A model generated the notes under the pieces. The model did not search any database, was not told the DNA's origin, and saw only the letters and a list, made by a program, of their open reading frames with translations. This document shows, piece after piece, positions 13,149 through 26,219 of a DNA stretch of 64,000 nt. The translations under genes and the position numbers were made by a program. Source of the stretch: Xylophilus rhododendri. GTDB lineage: Bacteria > Pseudomonadota > Gammaproteobacteria > Burkholderiales > Burkholderiaceae_C. The stretch is from positions 5,084,001 through 5,148,000 of the forward strand of contig NZ_CP047650.1 of NCBI RefSeq assembly GCF_009906855.1, given 5' to 3'. Every line of letters starts with the position of its first letter. Positions within the stretch are counted from its first letter, which is position 1.

Positions 13149-13987
13149 TGTATCCCACGATCGACCCGGTTGCGCTCAGCGTCGGGCCCCTGTCCATCCA
13201 CTGGTACGGCCTGACCTACCTGGCTGCCTTCGCCCTGTTCCTGTTCCTGGGCGTGCGCCGCCTGCGGCACGAACCCTATGCCTCGATGAGCGGCCCGCGC
13301 GCCTGGAGCCGCAAGGATGTCGAGGACGTGCTCTTCCTCGGCGTGCTCGGCGTGGTGCTGGGCGGGCGTATCGGCTACTGCCTTTTCTACAAGCCCGGCT
13401 TCTACCTGAGCCATCCGCTGGACATCTTCTACGTCTGGCAGGGCGGCATGAGTTTTCACGGCGGGTTGATCGGCGTGATCCTTTCCATGGTGTGGTTCGC
13501 CCGCTCGCGCAAGCGCTCCTGGGTGGAGGTGGCCGACTTCGTCGCGCCCTGCGTGCCCACCGGTTTGGCGGCCGGGCGGGTCGGCAACTTCATCAATGGC
13601 GAACTGTGGGGGCGCTTCTGCGATCCGTCGCTGCCCTGGGGCATGGTCTTCCCGCAAAGCGGCTCGATGGCGCCGCGCCATCCCTCGCAGGTCTACCAGT
13701 TCCTGCTGGAAGGGCTGCTGCTCTTCGTGCTGCTCTGGCTGTATGCGCGGCGGCCGCGCCGGCTGGGCGAGGTGTCGGGCGCCTTCCTGCTGGGTTACGG
13801 CGTGCTGCGCTTCACCGCCGAATTCTTCCGCGAGCCGGACAGCTTCCTCGGCCTGCTGCCGCTGGGCATGAGCATGGGCCAGTGGCTGTGCCTGCCGATG
13901 ATCCTGGGCGGCATCGCTTTCCTGGTCTGGGCACGCCGCCGGCAGCCGGGCTCGCCAGTGCCGCAACAGGCCGTGGCCGGACGCTGA
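13142..13987 (+). CDS. lgt: Prolipoprotein diacylglyceryl transferase
   Basis: First enzyme of lipoprotein maturation: moves diacylglycerol from phosphatidylglycerol to the lipobox Cys in the inner membrane. The 281-residue protein has several membrane helices, IHWYGL near residue 20, SFHGGLIG with the essential His, and the Lgt signature [14 protein letters not shown]. The ATG at 13142 overlaps the end of the LysR gene; an alternative ATG at 13148 shortens it by two residues. Confidence 0.96.
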   Translation: MLMYPTIDPVALSVGPLSIHWYGLTYLAAFALFLFLGVRRLRHEPYASMSGPRAWSRKDVEDVLFLGVLGVVLGGRIGYCLFYKPGFYLSHPLDIFYVWQGGMSFHGGLIGVILSMVWFARSRKRSWVEVADFVAPCVPTGLAAGRVGNFINGELWGRFCDPSLPWGMVFPQSGSMAPRHPSQVYQFLLEGLLLFVLLWLYARRPRRLGEVSGAFLLGYGVLRFTAEFFREPDSFLGLLPLGMSMGQWLCLPMILGGIAFLVWARRRQPGSPVPQQAVAGR

Positions 13988-14201
13988 CGCGGCCTGAAAA
14001 ACGCGTGAATGCGGCGCATTCCCAGCGGGGGAAAATTGGAAAAAACCCTTGCCTGACCAGACCTAAGCGCGTTTTTCTTCAAGCAATTTCGAATACTTGC
14101 GCCACGAAGCCCCAAAGTCCGTTGCTTATCTGCATGTCACTGGGTGTTTCTTGAATTCTTTTGTGTAACATGGTCCCAACGGCACATGCCAAAAGCAGTT
14201 C

Positions 14202-15494
14202 ATGGAAGAGGGTCAGTCCAAAGTCATCGACGTTCGTATGCTGCGAAAGGGCATGTTCATCCAACTCGACCTGGGCTGGATGGACCACCCCTTTCCGCTC
14301 AGCAGCTTCAAGGTGACGACCGACGAACAGGTCCAGACCATCCTGGCGCTGGGCCTGCAGACGATCCGCTACTACCCCGAGCGCAGCGATGTCGAGGTCG
14401 AGGCGGACGTGAACACCGAGCGCGGCGGCACGCAGCGCCAGGGTGAACTCGAGGGCGGCTCCCCCGCATCCCCCTTTCTCGACGCCACCCAGCGCCGCGC
14501 CCGCGACAACGCCCAGCACGCCCGCACCCTGCTGCACTGCGAACGCCGCTTCACCGATGCCTCGCGGCGCTTTCGCACCGTCGTCGACAGCGTGCAGCAC
14601 AGCCCCAAGCTGGCCCATGAAGAGGCGGCCGCGCTGGTCACCTCCTGCGTGGACGATCTGCTGGCCCAGGGCGACTCGGTCATCAGCCTGCTGTCCGAGA
14701 GCGTGGGCGAGCGCAGCGCCCAGCATCCGGTCAATGTGATGGTGCTCTGCCTGCTGCTGGGCCGGGCGCTGGAGCTGCCGCGCGAAACCCTGGCCTCGCT
14801 GGGCCTGGCGGCGCTGCTGCACGACATCGGCAAGCAGGAGCTGCCGCTGCGCTACCGCATGGTCGACGAGAGTTTCTCCAGCTCCGAATACCGCATCTAC
14901 CAGGACCACGTCGCCCGCGGCGTGGCCATCGCCCGCCGCATGGGCCTGGCGCCCGAAGCCGTGGCCGCCATCGCCCAGCACCACGAGATGCTGGACGGCA
15001 GCGGCTTTCCGGCCAAGCTGCAGGGCCCGCAGATCCACACCTCCGGCAAGATCCTGGCGCTGGTCAACCGCTACGACAACTTCTGCAACCCGCCGCGCAG
15101 CGCGCTGGCGCTGACGCCGCACGAGGCTCTGTCGGTGATCTTCGCGCAGATGAAGCCGCGCTTCGATCCCACGGTGCTCGGCGCCTTCATCCGCATGATG
15201 GGTGTGTACCCGCCGGGCTCGGTGGTGCAGCTGGGCAACGACCGTTATGCGATCGTGGTGTCGGTCAATTCGAGCCGGCCGCTGCGGCCGCGGGTGCTGG
15301 TGCACGATCCGGCGGTGGCCCGGGTCGATGCCGGCGTGCTCGACCTGGAAACCGCGCCCGAGCTGGGCATACGCCGCAGCTTGAAGCCGGCCCAGCTGCC
15401 CAAGGCCTCGCTCGACTACCTGTCGCCGCGCAGCCGCATCTGTTATTTCTTCGAGCGCGCGGTGGACCCGTCGATCACGGGAGCGGCGGCGTGA
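14202..15494 (+). CDS. HD-GYP domain c-di-GMP phosphodiesterase with DUF3391 N-terminus
   Basis: A 430-residue cytoplasmic protein. Residues 1-130 resemble the DUF3391 region that precedes HD-GYP domains (KVIDVRMLRKGMFI). The HD dyad LLHDIGKQELP and the HHEMLDGSGFP motif follow. The family motif is HHExxDGxGYP, so here Tyr is replaced by Phe, a mild change. Expected activity is hydrolysis of c-di-GMP to GMP or pGpG. Its stop overlaps the GTG start of the GGDEF-EAL gene (GTGA at 15491-15494), so the two are probably made together. About 210 bases of AT-richer spacer upstream separate it from lgt. Confidence 0.87.
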   Translation: MEEGQSKVIDVRMLRKGMFIQLDLGWMDHPFPLSSFKVTTDEQVQTILALGLQTIRYYPERSDVEVEADVNTERGGTQRQGELEGGSPASPFLDATQRRARDNAQHARTLLHCERRFTDASRRFRTVVDSVQHSPKLAHEEAAALVTSCVDDLLAQGDSVISLLSESVGERSAQHPVNVMVLCLLLGRALELPRETLASLGLAALLHDIGKQELPLRYRMVDESFSSSEYRIYQDHVARGVAIARRMGLAPEAVAAIAQHHEMLDGSGFPAKLQGPQIHTSGKILALVNRYDNFCNPPRSALALTPHEALSVIFAQMKPRFDPTVLGAFIRMMGVYPPGSVVQLGNDRYAIVVSVNSSRPLRPRVLVHDPAVARVDAGVLDLETAPELGIRRSLKPAQLPKASLDYLSPRSRICYFFERAVDPSITGAAA

Positions 15495-17923
15495 ATCGGG
15501 CTGCTTCGGCAGCTTGGATGGACGGGCTCCTCGAAGCCGTCTGGATCGTTCAAGGCACCGGCTGCCATGTACGCGCGGCCAATGCCGCGGCGGCACGGCT
15601 GCTGGACCGCACGGTGCAGTCCATGCTGGGCTGCGCGATCACCGATTTCTTCGGCGAGCCGGAGGACGCGTTCTACTGGCAGGGCGCCGTCGCCGACCCC
15701 GAAGCCCGCCTGCAGTCGCGCACCCGGCTGCTGCGGCCGGACGGTACGGTGCTGCATGTGGAGCGTCGCATCAGCCGCATCGACGGCGACCCGGCCGATG
15801 GCGGCCCGGCCTGGCTGGTCGGCGTGGTCGACCTGACCCAGCAGCAGCAGAGCGAGGACGAACTCGAACGGCTGCTGGCCGAGTCCCGCGCCACCCTGGA
15901 ATCCACCGCCGACGGCATGCTGGTCTGCGGGCTCGACGGCCGCATCCGCGCCTTCAACCGCCGTTTCGCCCAGATCTGGAACGTGCCCAAGGACATGCTG
16001 GTGCGGCGCGACGACGCGGCGGTGCACCAGCTGCTGGCCGACCAGCTCACCGATCCCGACAGCTATCGCGGCCGGCTCACCGAAATCCTCGCCGAACTCG
16101 ACCAGAGCGCCAGCGACCTGATGCTGCTGCGCGGCGGCCGTGTGGTGCAGCGCCTGTCGCTGCCGCAGTTCAGCCGCGGCCGGGTGATCGGCCGGGTGTT
16201 CTCCTACCAGGACATCACCGAACGCATCTCGGCCGAGCAGGGCCTGCGGCTGGCCGCCCGGGTCTTCGAATGCAGCCCCGAGGCCGTCTTCGTGGCCGAT
16301 GCCGAGCACCGCATCGTCACCGCCAACCCGGCCTGCTGCCGCCTCACCCGCCATCCGCTGGAACGGCTGACCGGCAGCAGCGCCTCCGACCTGTTCGAGG
16401 ACCACGACGCCGGCCGGCTCTTCACCGATGTGCTGGCCGCCTGGGAAGGCGCGGGCGTGTGGGAAGGCGAGGTCTGGCACCGGCGCGGCGACGGCAGCAT
16501 CTGCCCGGTGCGCCTGTCCTGGGTGGTGCTGCGCGATGGCGACGGCGCGATCTCGCAGACCATCGGCTTCTTCCGCGACCTCTCCGGCCAGCGCGAGGCG
16601 CAGCGCCGTATCGAGGAACTGGCCTTCAGCGACGCCCTGACCGGCCTGCCCAACCGCCTGCTGCTGGCGCGCCGGGTGGACCGCCAGCTCGCGCCCAGCC
16701 GGCGCGACAAGCAGCCCTTCGCCATGCTGTTCCTGGACCTGGACCGGTTCAAGAACATCAACGACTCCATGGGCCACCAGTTCGGCGACCGGGTGCTGGT
16801 GAAGGTGGCCGAGCGCGTCAAGGCCTGCCTGCGGCCTTCGGACACCTTGTGCCGCATGGGCGGCGACGAATTCGTGGTGCATCTGCACGATGCCGATGCG
16901 CTGTCAGCCGAGGGCGTGGCGCAGCGCATCCTGCAGTCCCTGGCCCTGCCCTTCCTGCTGGAGGACATGCGTTTCTCGGTCAGCGTGAGCATCGGCATCT
17001 CGCTCTATCCGCAGGACGGCAGCACGCTCGACGACCTGGTGCGCCATGCCGACACGGCCATGTTCCGCGTCAAGGAGCATGGCCGGGGCAACTACCGCTT
17101 CTACCAGCCGGAGATGAATGTGGACCTGCGTGCCCGCATCTCGCTGGAGCACGCCATGCGCGAAGCCCTGGCGCGGCGCCGCTTCGTGCTGCACTACCAG
17201 CCGCAGGTGCATCTGCAGACCGGCGCGCTGGTCGGCGTGGAGGCCTTGATCCGCTGGTTCGATGACGAGCGCGGCAACGTGCCGCCATCGGCCTTCATCC
17301 CTTTGGCTGAGGAGTCGGGCTTCATCGTGCAGATCGGTGCCTGGGTGCTGGAGGAAGCGGTGCGCCAGGCGGCGGCCTGGGAGCGTGCCGGCTCGGCGGT
17401 GATGGTGTCGGTGAACGTCTCGCCGCTGCAGTTCCGGCAGGCCGATTTCGTGGACCGGGTGGCCGCGGCGATCCGGGTGGCGGGGGTGTCGCCCGAGCTG
17501 ATCGAGCTGGAGCTGACCGAGTCGATCCTGGTGCAGGACGCCAACGAGGCGCTGCAGCGGCTGCACGAACTGGTGCGGGTGGGGGTGCGGCTGGCCATCG
17601 ACGACTTTGGCACCGGCTATTCCAGCCTGGCCTATCTGAAGAAGTTTCCGATCCATCGGGTGAAGATCGACCAGTCCTTCGTGCGCGGGCTGCCGGACGA
17701 TGCCAACGACCATGCGATCGTGACTGCGATGCTGGCGATGGCGCGGGCCTTGCGGTTCGATACCGTCGCCGAGGGGGTTGAGACTGCTGCTCAGCGGGAT
17801 TGCCTGCTGGCGCTGGGGTGTGCCAATTTTCAGGGCTTTCTTTGTGCGCCTGGGTTGCCTTCCAGCCAGATCGGGGATCGGATGTTGGTGGGGGAGGCCT
17901 TCATGCCGGAGCTTAGCGCTTAG
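15491..17923 (+). CDS. PAS-GGDEF-EAL c-di-GMP signalling protein
   Basis: An 810-residue protein with about three PAS-type sensory regions (residues 10-380), a GGDEF domain with intact RMGGDEF and an RxxD inhibitory site five residues before it, then an EAL domain with EALIRW and DDFGTGYSS. Both catalytic motifs look intact, so it could make and break c-di-GMP; which dominates cannot be told. The GTG start overlaps the upstream HD-GYP stop; an ATG at 15518 is the alternative. The last roughly 50 codons shift to unusual codons (TGT, TTT, GGG, TTG) next to the large palindrome. Confidence 0.9.
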   Translation: MNRAASAAWMDGLLEAVWIVQGTGCHVRAANAAAARLLDRTVQSMLGCAITDFFGEPEDAFYWQGAVADPEARLQSRTRLLRPDGTVLHVERRISRIDGDPADGGPAWLVGVVDLTQQQQSEDELERLLAESRATLESTADGMLVCGLDGRIRAFNRRFAQIWNVPKDMLVRRDDAAVHQLLADQLTDPDSYRGRLTEILAELDQSASDLMLLRGGRVVQRLSLPQFSRGRVIGRVFSYQDITERISAEQGLRLAARVFECSPEAVFVADAEHRIVTANPACCRLTRHPLERLTGSSASDLFEDHDAGRLFTDVLAAWEGAGVWEGEVWHRRGDGSICPVRLSWVVLRDGDGAISQTIGFFRDLSGQREAQRRIEELAFSDALTGLPNRLLLARRVDRQLAPSRRDKQPFAMLFLDLDRFKNINDSMGHQFGDRVLVKVAERVKACLRPSDTLCRMGGDEFVVHLHDADALSAEGVAQRILQSLALPFLLEDMRFSVSVSIGISLYPQDGSTLDDLVRHADTAMFRVKEHGRGNYRFYQPEMNVDLRARISLEHAMREALARRRFVLHYQPQVHLQTGALVGVEALIRWFDDERGNVPPSAFIPLAEESGFIVQIGAWVLEEAVRQAAAWERAGSAVMVSVNVSPLQFRQADFVDRVAAAIRVAGVSPELIELELTESILVQDANEALQRLHELVRVGVRLAIDDFGTGYSSLAYLKKFPIHRVKIDQSFVRGLPDDANDHAIVTAMLAMARALRFDTVAEGVETAAQRDCLLALGCANFQGFLCAPGLPSSQIGDRMLVGEAFMPELSA

Positions 17924-17926
17924 GTT

Positions 17927-18586
17927 TTTGTCTCCTTGGCGGAGGGGGGTCTCCCTGCGGAGGGCGGGGCTGGGGCTGCGCGCCCCAGACCGCGCTCACT
18001 TTCTTTGCTTCGCCAAAGAAAGTAAGCAAAGAAAGGCGACCCGGCTGCGGGAGTCCCCCTCCTGCGGAGGGGGCACGCTGCGGTGCTCGCAAAAGCGGGG
18101 TCCACGACAACTCGCTTCGCTCAAACAGGTCGTGGCCCTGATCCGCTTTTGCTGCGCTCCTCACTCACCCGCAGACGGGACCCGGGAGCGGGGGCAGCGG
18201 CTGCTTCGCAGCGCAACGGGCCGTCGCTTCGCTCGGCCTCTGATTGAACACCAGCCCTAATTTGGCGCCGCATTTCAGCGTGGGCCGAGCGCAGCGAAGG
18301 CCCGTTGCGCTGCGAAGCAGCCGCTGTCCCCGTATCCGGGTCCCGTGAGCCCGAGAGCGAGGAACGGAGCAAAGGCGGATCAGGGCCACGACCTGTTTGA
18401 GCGAAGCGAGTTGTCGTGGACCCCGCCTTTGCGAGTACCGCAGCGGTGCCCGAAGGGCCTCGGGTGTCGGGTCGCCTTTCTTTGCTTACTTTCTTTGGCG
18501 AAGCAAAGAAAGTAAGCGCGGTCTGGGGCGCGCAGCCCCAGCTCCGCCCTCCGCAGGGAGAACCACCCCTCCGCCAAGGAGACAAA
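17927..18586. repeat. 660-base palindromic intergenic repeat
   Basis: Two arms of about 310 bases (17927-18238 and 18283-18586) are near-perfect inverted copies around a 44-base centre. Each arm contains CTTTCTTTG, a six-base loop and CAAAGAAAG (left copy 17999-18022, right copy 18489-18512), plus one further copy of the 9-mer on its inner side. Short open frames within read through GC-rich repeat and look non-coding. The element fills the whole gap between two convergent genes, so it may act as a two-way transcription stop. Similar blocks are, to my knowledge, common in Comamonadaceae chromosomes. Confidence 0.85.
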
Positions 18587-18611
18587 CCAACCCAAGCGCA
18601 GGGCAAAAAAC

Positions 18612-19673
18612 TCAGTTGGCGTAATCCCGATCCACCCACCGGATCTTGTCGATCTCAGCCAACACCTCACCAGACAGCTTGACCTGAAAAGCATCGATAT
18701 CCTCATCGAGCTGAGCAAGAGAAGTCACCCCGATGATGGTGCTGGCCACCTGCCATTTGGTATAGCAGAACGCCAGCGCCAGCTGAGTAGGCGTAAGACC
18801 ATGGTCCCGCGCCAGCGCGTTGTAGCGCAGGGCCGAGGCATAGGCTTCGGCACGCCCCCAGCGCTGCTTGCGCACCGACTCGAAGCGCGCGATGCGCCCA
18901 TCGGCCGGCGCATCCGGCCCGCTGGTCCCCGACTGGTCGTACTTGCCCGTCAGAAGCCCGAAGCCCAGCGGCGAATAGGCCAGCAGCGACACCCCCAGCC
19001 GGTGCAGCGTCTCGTCCAGCGCGTTCTCCAGCCCGCGCGCGATCAGGCAATACACGTTCTGCACCGTGGCGACCCGCGGCAGGCCGTGCTGCTCGGCCAG
19101 CCGCACGAACTCGTGCACGCCGTAGGGCGTCTCGTTGGACAGCCCGATGGCCCGCACCTTGCCCGCCTTCACCAGACGCTCCAGCGCCTGCAGCTGATCG
19201 TGGATGGGCGTCTGCGAAGTCTCCTTGGACGGGTCGTAATACAGCCCGCCGAACATCGGCACATGGCGCTCCGGCCAGTGGATCTGGTAGAGGTCGATGA
19301 CATCCGTCTGCAGCCGGCGCAGGCTGGCGTTGCAGGAGGCCTCGATGTCGGCCGGCGTCATGCCCAGGCCCTCGCGCACCCAGTGCATGCCGCGCGAGGG
19401 ACCGGCCACCTTGGTGGCCAGCACCACCTGCTGGCGGCGCTGCGGCTGGGCGGCGAACCAGTGGCCGATGATGGTTTCGGTGGAGCCGTAGGTTTCGGCG
19501 CGGGTCGGCACCGAATACATCTCGGCGGTGTCGATGAAATTGATGCCGCGCTCGACCGCCCGGTCGAGGATCTGGTGGGCCTCGGCCTGCGCGACCTGTT
19601 CGCCGAAGGTCATGGTGCCGAGGCAGATGGGGGTGACGCGCAGGTCGCTTTGTCCGAGGGTGACGTGGTTCAT
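18612..19673 (-). CDS. tas: NADP(H)-dependent aldo-keto reductase, Tas type
   Basis: Reduces aldehydes or ketones in the cytoplasm; a 353-residue TIM barrel. It closely follows the E. coli Tas pattern: GTMTFGEQ near the start, NFIDTAEMY with catalytic Asp and Tyr, LATKVAGPSRG with the Lys, LYQIHWPER with the His, and LLAYSPLGFG. Physiological substrate unknown. Divergent from the hybrid kinase gene and convergent on the palindromic repeat. As in the gene on the other side of the repeat, the last codons are less G/C-biased at the third base. Confidence 0.92.
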   Translation of the reverse strand: MNHVTLGQSDLRVTPICLGTMTFGEQVAQAEAHQILDRAVERGINFIDTAEMYSVPTRAETYGSTETIIGHWFAAQPQRRQQVVLATKVAGPSRGMHWVREGLGMTPADIEASCNASLRRLQTDVIDLYQIHWPERHVPMFGGLYYDPSKETSQTPIHDQLQALERLVKAGKVRAIGLSNETPYGVHEFVRLAEQHGLPRVATVQNVYCLIARGLENALDETLHRLGVSLLAYSPLGFGLLTGKYDQSGTSGPDAPADGRIARFESVRKQRWGRAEAYASALRYNALARDHGLTPTQLALAFCYTKWQVASTIIGVTSLAQLDEDIDAFQVKLSGEVLAEIDKIRWVDRDYAN

Positions 19674-19858
19674 GTGCAGAATCGGCGAGAAAAGGGAGGC
19701 GGGTGGATGGAAAATCCAGCGCCGATTACAGCAGCTTCGGCCGCTGCGCGCTTCCTGGCCATATCTGAACCAGAATGCGATGTCGGCCTACGCTTATGGC
19801 TGACCCCGTCTGCCACACTGCCGGGCCTTTCCGGCTCGCCCTTGCCCACGCGAGAGAC

Positions 19859-23425
<3,567 letters not shown>

Positions 23426-23433
23426 GGGAGGCG

Positions 23434-24315
23434 ATGGTGCTCGAGTCCGATTCCGAGGTGCGCGGCTCCGTGTTCGGCCACGGGCCGGGCCCGGCCGCGC
23501 CGGTGTCCGCGGTGGACATCGAACTGAAGCTGCTCGTCGAAGCGATCTACCTCCGCTACAACCACGACTTCCGCGACTACTCCGGCGCCTCGCTGCGCCG
23601 CCGCGTGCTGTATGCGCTGACCCAGTTCGACTGCGCCACCATCTCCGCGCTGCAGGAGAAGGTGCTGCACGACCCGACCGCCTTCCACCGCCTGCTGCAA
23701 TACCTGACGGTGCCGGTCAGCGAGATGTTCCGCGACCCCAGCTACTTCCTGGCCCTGCGCCAGCAGGTGGTGCCGGTGCTGCGCACCTATCCCTCGATCA
23801 AGGTGTGGATCGCCGGCTGCAGCACCGGCGAGGAGGTCTACTCCATGGCCATCCTGCTGCGCGAGGAGGGGCTGCTGGAGCGCACCATCCTCTACGCCAC
23901 CGACATCAATCCGCATTCGCTGGACAGCGCGCGCCAGGGCATCTTCGCCCTGCAGCGCATCAAGGCCTATACCGCCAACTACCACCAGGCCGGCGGCCTG
24001 CGCGGCCTGTCGGACTACTACACGGCGGCCTACGACGGCGCGCTGTTCGACCGCTCGCTGCGCGACCACATCACCTTCGCCGACCACAGCCTGGCCACCG
24101 ACAGCGTGTTCTCGGAGACGCATTTCATCTCCTGCCGCAATGTGCTGATCTACTTCAACAAGCGGCTGCAGGACCGGGCCATCGGCCTGTTCAACGAGTC
24201 GCTGTGCCGCCGCGGCTTCCTGGGCCTGGGCAGCAAGGAGACGCTGGACTTCTCCGAGCATGCCGCCAGCTTCGAGCCCCTGGTGCGCTCCGAACGCATC
24301 TACCGCAAGCGCTGA
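23434..24315 (+). CDS. CheR-type protein-glutamate methyltransferase
   Basis: A 293-residue SAM-dependent CheR enzyme: N-terminal helical part (YLRYNHDFRDYSGASLRRRV), then the SAM-binding core with VWIAGCSTGEEVYSM, ILYATDIN and ISCRNVLIYF. Classical CheR methylates chemoreceptors, but no receptor gene is present here, so the target is probably a partner in the same operon. ATG at 23434 follows GAGGGAGG eight bases after the kinase stop; cheB starts six bases after its end. Confidence 0.9.
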   Translation: MVLESDSEVRGSVFGHGPGPAAPVSAVDIELKLLVEAIYLRYNHDFRDYSGASLRRRVLYALTQFDCATISALQEKVLHDPTAFHRLLQYLTVPVSEMFRDPSYFLALRQQVVPVLRTYPSIKVWIAGCSTGEEVYSMAILLREEGLLERTILYATDINPHSLDSARQGIFALQRIKAYTANYHQAGGLRGLSDYYTAAYDGALFDRSLRDHITFADHSLATDSVFSETHFISCRNVLIYFNKRLQDRAIGLFNESLCRRGFLGLGSKETLDFSEHAASFEPLVRSERIYRKR

Positions 24316-24321
24316 GCATCC

Positions 24322-24954
24322 ATGGTTCCCGCCCGCGGCATGCCCGCCCGTCCACCGATCGAGGCCATCGCCATCGGCGCCAGCGCCGGCGGCGTGACCG
24401 CGCTGCTCCAGCTCTTCGCGGTGCTGGGGCCGGACTTCCGGCTGCCGATCTTCGTGGTGCTGCACATGCCCGAGGACCACGACAGCGGCCTGGCCGAGCT
24501 GTTCGACGCGCGCCTGCCGATCCCGGTGCACGAGGCCATCGACAAGATGGCGATCGAGCCCGGAAGCCTGTATTTTTCGCCGCCCGGCTATCACCTGCAG
24601 GTCGAGGCCGATGGCAGCTTTTCGCTGAGCTGCGAGCCGCCGGTGCTGTTCTCGCGTCCGTCCATCGACGTGCTGTTCGAGACCGCCGCCTTCGCCTACG
24701 GCAGCCGCCTGGCCGCCATCCTGCTGACCGGTGCCAGCGAGGACGGCGCCGCCGGCCTGGCCGCCGTGCACGCGCTGGGCGGATTCACCGCGGTGCAGGA
24801 CCCCGCCGACGCCCAGATCGCCACCATGCCCCAGGCGGCCATAGACCGCCATCCACCCGACCGTGTGCTGCCGCTATCCGGGCTGCAGCACTTGCTTTTG
24901 GAACTTCACAATGCCGCCCGTCCAATCGCTGCCGAGGCCAGCCGAAAGGCATGA
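24322..24954 (+). CDS. CheB-type methylesterase without receiver domain
   Basis: A 210-residue CheB catalytic domain alone: IGASAGGV with nucleophile Ser21, FVVLHMPEDHD with His48, and LLTGASEDGAAG with the Asp. The usual N-terminal receiver is missing, so activity must be controlled by another protein, perhaps the receivers of the neighbouring kinases. Usually the third motif is TGMGxDGA; here it reads TGASEDGA. Lies between cheR and the receiver-kinase, tightly spaced. Confidence 0.9.
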   Translation: MVPARGMPARPPIEAIAIGASAGGVTALLQLFAVLGPDFRLPIFVVLHMPEDHDSGLAELFDARLPIPVHEAIDKMAIEPGSLYFSPPGYHLQVEADGSFSLSCEPPVLFSRPSIDVLFETAAFAYGSRLAAILLTGASEDGAAGLAAVHALGGFTAVQDPADAQIATMPQAAIDRHPPDRVLPLSGLQHLLLELHNAARPIAAEASRKA

Positions 24955-24961
24955 TCCGCCC

Positions 24962-26185
24962 GTGACAGCCGTCTCCGTCCGTCCCATGCCGCCCGTCGCC
25001 CGCATCCTCATCGTCGATGACCTGCCCGAGAACCTGCTCGCGCTCGAAGCCCTGATCCGCCAGGACGGCATCGTGGTGCACCAGGCCAGTTCAGCCGACG
25101 GTGCGCTGACCCTGCTGCTGCAGCAGGAGTTCGCCCTGGCCATCCTGGATGTGCAGATGCCCGGCATGAACGGCTTCGAACTCGCCGAGATGATGCGCGG
25201 CACCGAGCGCACCCGGCATATCCCGATCGTCTTCGTCAGCGCCGCCGGCAGCGAACTCGACTACGCGTTTCGCGGCTACGAATCGGGCGCGGTCGACTTC
25301 CTGCACAAGCCGATCGATCCGCATGCGGTGCGCAGCAAGGTCACCGTCTTCGTGGACCTGTGGCGCCAGCGCCGGGCGGTGCGCACCCAGCTCGAAGAGC
25401 TGGAAGAGGCGCGGCGCCAGCAGCAGGTGCTGCTGGAGGAACTGCAGACCACCCAGCACGAGCTGCAGCGCGCGGTGCGCATGCGCGACGAGTTCATGTC
25501 CATGGTCTCGCACGAGATGCGCACGCCGCTCAACACGCTCTTCCTGGAAGCCCAGGTGCGCAAGATGCACCTGGCGCGCAACAACCTCAAGGCCTTCGAG
25601 CCGGTGCCGCTGAAGGCCATGGTGGACCGCGACGAACGCCAGATCCAGGCCATGATCCGGCTGATCGACGACATGCTGGACGTCACCCGGCTGCGCCGCG
25701 GCACGCTGTCGATCACGCCGAAGCGCTTCGACATCGCGGTGCTGATGCGCGGCATCGTGGAAGGCTTCTGCCAGCAGGCGGCGGCGGTCGAATGCCCGTT
25801 GGCGCTGCACGCGCCCCAGACGCTGGCGGTGGAACTCGACGAATTCCGCATCGAACAGGTGGTGGCCAACCTGCTGACCAATGCCTTCCGCTACGGCCCG
25901 GGCAAGACGGTGAACCTGAGCCTGCGCGAGCACGACGCCGGCGTCGAGATCGCGGTGCAGGACCAGGGCCGCGGCATCGCGCCGCAGGACACCCAGCGCA
26001 TCTTCGAGCAGTTCGAGCGTGCGGTGGACAACAAGGTCTCCGCCGGCCTGGGGCTGGGCCTGTTCATCGTGCGGCAGATCGTGCAGGCGCACGGCGGCCG
26101 CATCGCGGTGGAGAGTGTGCTGGGGGAGGGCTCGACCTTCACCGTCTGGCTGCCGCGCATCGCGCAACCGGCCGGCCAGGGCTAG
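24962..26185 (+). CDS. Receiver-histidine kinase (REC-HisKA-HATPase)
   Basis: About 407 residues without membrane segments. The N-terminal receiver has ILIVDDLPEN and acceptor Asp in LAILDVQMPGMNGF; then a coiled coil, HisKA with the His in SMVSHEMRTPLN, and HATPase with GLGLGLFIVRQI. It can receive phosphate from a partner and also autophosphorylate, suiting an intermediate in the relay started by the large hybrid kinase. The start is uncertain: GTG at 24962, with AAGG 12 bases upstream, or ATG at 24986. Last gene of the operon. Confidence 0.88.
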   Translation: MTAVSVRPMPPVARILIVDDLPENLLALEALIRQDGIVVHQASSADGALTLLLQQEFALAILDVQMPGMNGFELAEMMRGTERTRHIPIVFVSAAGSELDYAFRGYESGAVDFLHKPIDPHAVRSKVTVFVDLWRQRRAVRTQLEELEEARRQQQVLLEELQTTQHELQRAVRMRDEFMSMVSHEMRTPLNTLFLEAQVRKMHLARNNLKAFEPVPLKAMVDRDERQIQAMIRLIDDMLDVTRLRRGTLSITPKRFDIAVLMRGIVEGFCQQAAAVECPLALHAPQTLAVELDEFRIEQVVANLLTNAFRYGPGKTVNLSLREHDAGVEIAVQDQGRGIAPQDTQRIFEQFERAVDNKVSAGLGLGLFIVRQIVQAHGGRIAVESVLGEGSTFTVWLPRIAQPAGQG

Positions 26186-26219
26186 AGGGCCGGCCCGCCC
26201 GGGCCCGGCCCGGGCTGCT

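Noticed and set aside
18121..18639. Open frames inside the palindromic repeat
   Set aside because: Both arms give mirror-image frames with low-complexity sequence and no start signals; explained by the repeat.
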